Shown here one piece after another: positions 6,940-7,094 of a DNA stretch of 7,094 nt (position 1 is its first letter; every line of letters starts with the position of its first letter). The notes beneath the pieces are model-generated. The model did not search any database. It saw only the letters and a program-made list of their open reading frames with translations, and was not told the origin of the DNA. A program made the translations under genes and the position numbers. The DNA is taken from NCBI GenBank assembly GCA_029548025.1, contig JAKPOE010000187.1, positions 1 to 7,094 of the forward strand, written 5' to 3'. This DNA comes from Spirochaetota bacterium (GTDB lineage Bacteria; Spirochaetota; UBA4802; UB4802).

Positions 6940-6946
6940 AAATGAC
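6921..6946. terminator. Perfect 10-bp hairpin over the end of the TPR gene; possible weak or minus-strand terminator
   Basis: GTCATTTTCA (6921-6930) and TGAAAATGAC (6937-6946) are exact reverse complements with a 6-nt loop; the TGA stop is the first three bases of the right arm. The stem has only three G-C pairs. On the plus strand it is followed by AATCTG rather than a T run, so it is a poor intrinsic terminator for the operon. On the minus strand it is followed by five T, which fits a terminator better, but no minus-strand gene is seen to the right. It may simply stabilise the operon mRNA 3' end. Confidence 0.45.
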
Positions 6947-6962
6947 AATCTGAAAAAATTCA

Positions 6963-6989
6963 TTGACACTACATATACTGCTGAATAAT
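6963..6989 (+). promoter_or_regulatory. Candidate promoter for the downstream valS-like gene
   Basis: A perfect TTGACA (6963-6968) is followed after 15 bp by AATAAT (6984-6989, 5 of 6 to TATAAT). Spacing of 15 bp is shorter than the usual 17; TAATTA at 6986-6991 would give 17 bp but is a poorer hexamer. Transcription would start near 6996, about 35 nt before the ATG at 7030. It implies that the next gene is transcribed independently of the operon. Confidence 0.5.
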
Positions 6990-7017
6990 TAACTACCAGC
7001 AAAACAGAATAGATTAC

Positions 7018-7023
7018 AGGTGG
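7018..7023 (+). promoter_or_regulatory. Shine-Dalgarno sequence for the valS-like gene
   Basis: AGGTGG ends 6 nt before the ATG at 7030, a normal distance. A second GGAG (7025-7028) is only 1 nt from the ATG, too close to act. The site supports 7030 as the true start of the gene cut by the right edge. Confidence 0.6.
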
Positions 7024-7029
7024 TGGAGT

Positions 7030-7094
7030 ATGGAATTACATGCATCGTATAATCCAAAGATTGCCGAGTCTACATGGTATACAGTGTGGGAACA
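7030..7094 (+). CDS. valS: Probable valyl-tRNA synthetase, N-terminal fragment (3' end cut off)
   Basis: Only 21 complete codons are visible: MELHASYNPKIAESTWYTVWE, reaching the right edge in frame. The pattern YNPK followed by a short helix and W-Y-x-x-W-E is the typical start of bacterial valyl-tRNA synthetases (YDPKxVExKWYxxWE), the class I enzyme that charges tRNA-Val with valine in the cytoplasm. The HIGH and KMSKS motifs would lie beyond the window. It has its own ribosome site and promoter candidate, and lies 90 bp after the TPR gene on the same strand. Isoleucyl- or leucyl-tRNA synthetase starts are less similar. The call rests on a short stretch and could be wrong. Confidence 0.72.
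   Translation, partial: MELHASYNPKIAESTWYTVWE

Overview
The window holds six protein genes and no RNA gene, insertion sequence or CRISPR array that I could support. It reads as ordinary chromosomal DNA from an A+T-rich bacterium. That bacterium uses the standard code (TGA ends two genes) and probably has sigma-54, because the activator gene keeps an intact GAFTGA loop. The gene set suits a free-living or environmental bacterium. A spirochaete-like or other deep-branching Gram-negative lineage is only a weak impression; I cannot fix the phylum from sequence reading alone.

Left part (1-2403): signalling. A hybrid histidine kinase (PAS-type end, HisKA, HATPase, receiver domain), cut by the left edge, runs rightward. 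It meets a leftward, receiver-less sigma-54 activator (AAA+ plus Fis-type HTH) with no base between the two stop codons. No terminator lies between them, so their transcripts probably overlap as antisense.

Middle (2404-2774): a 371-bp very A+T-rich divergent intergenic region. It holds a reasonable minus-strand promoter for the activator gene, weaker plus-strand promoter candidates and a perfect 12-bp palindrome 41 bp before the next gene.

Right part (2775-6939): a tight three-gene operon. It encodes an SbcD/Mre11-like metallophosphoesterase, a Rad50/SbcC-like ATPase (4-nt GTGA overlap), and a TPR-type helical protein (2-nt gap). Two points stand out. The nuclease-like protein has lost the Asn-His pair of motif III (Gly-Asp-Ala-Glu in place of Gly-Asn-His-Asp/Glu). 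The ATPase has two predicted membrane helices at the hinge between its coiled coils, where Rad50/SbcC carry a zinc hook, and its ABC signature motif is degenerate. This resembles the YhaO/YhaN type of membrane-tethered Mre11-Rad50 relative, here with a third TPR partner. Its biological role is unknown to me.

Right edge (6940-7094): a hairpin across the TPR stop codon, a TTGACA-type promoter, a Shine-Dalgarno sequence, and the first 21 codons of a probable valyl-tRNA synthetase gene.
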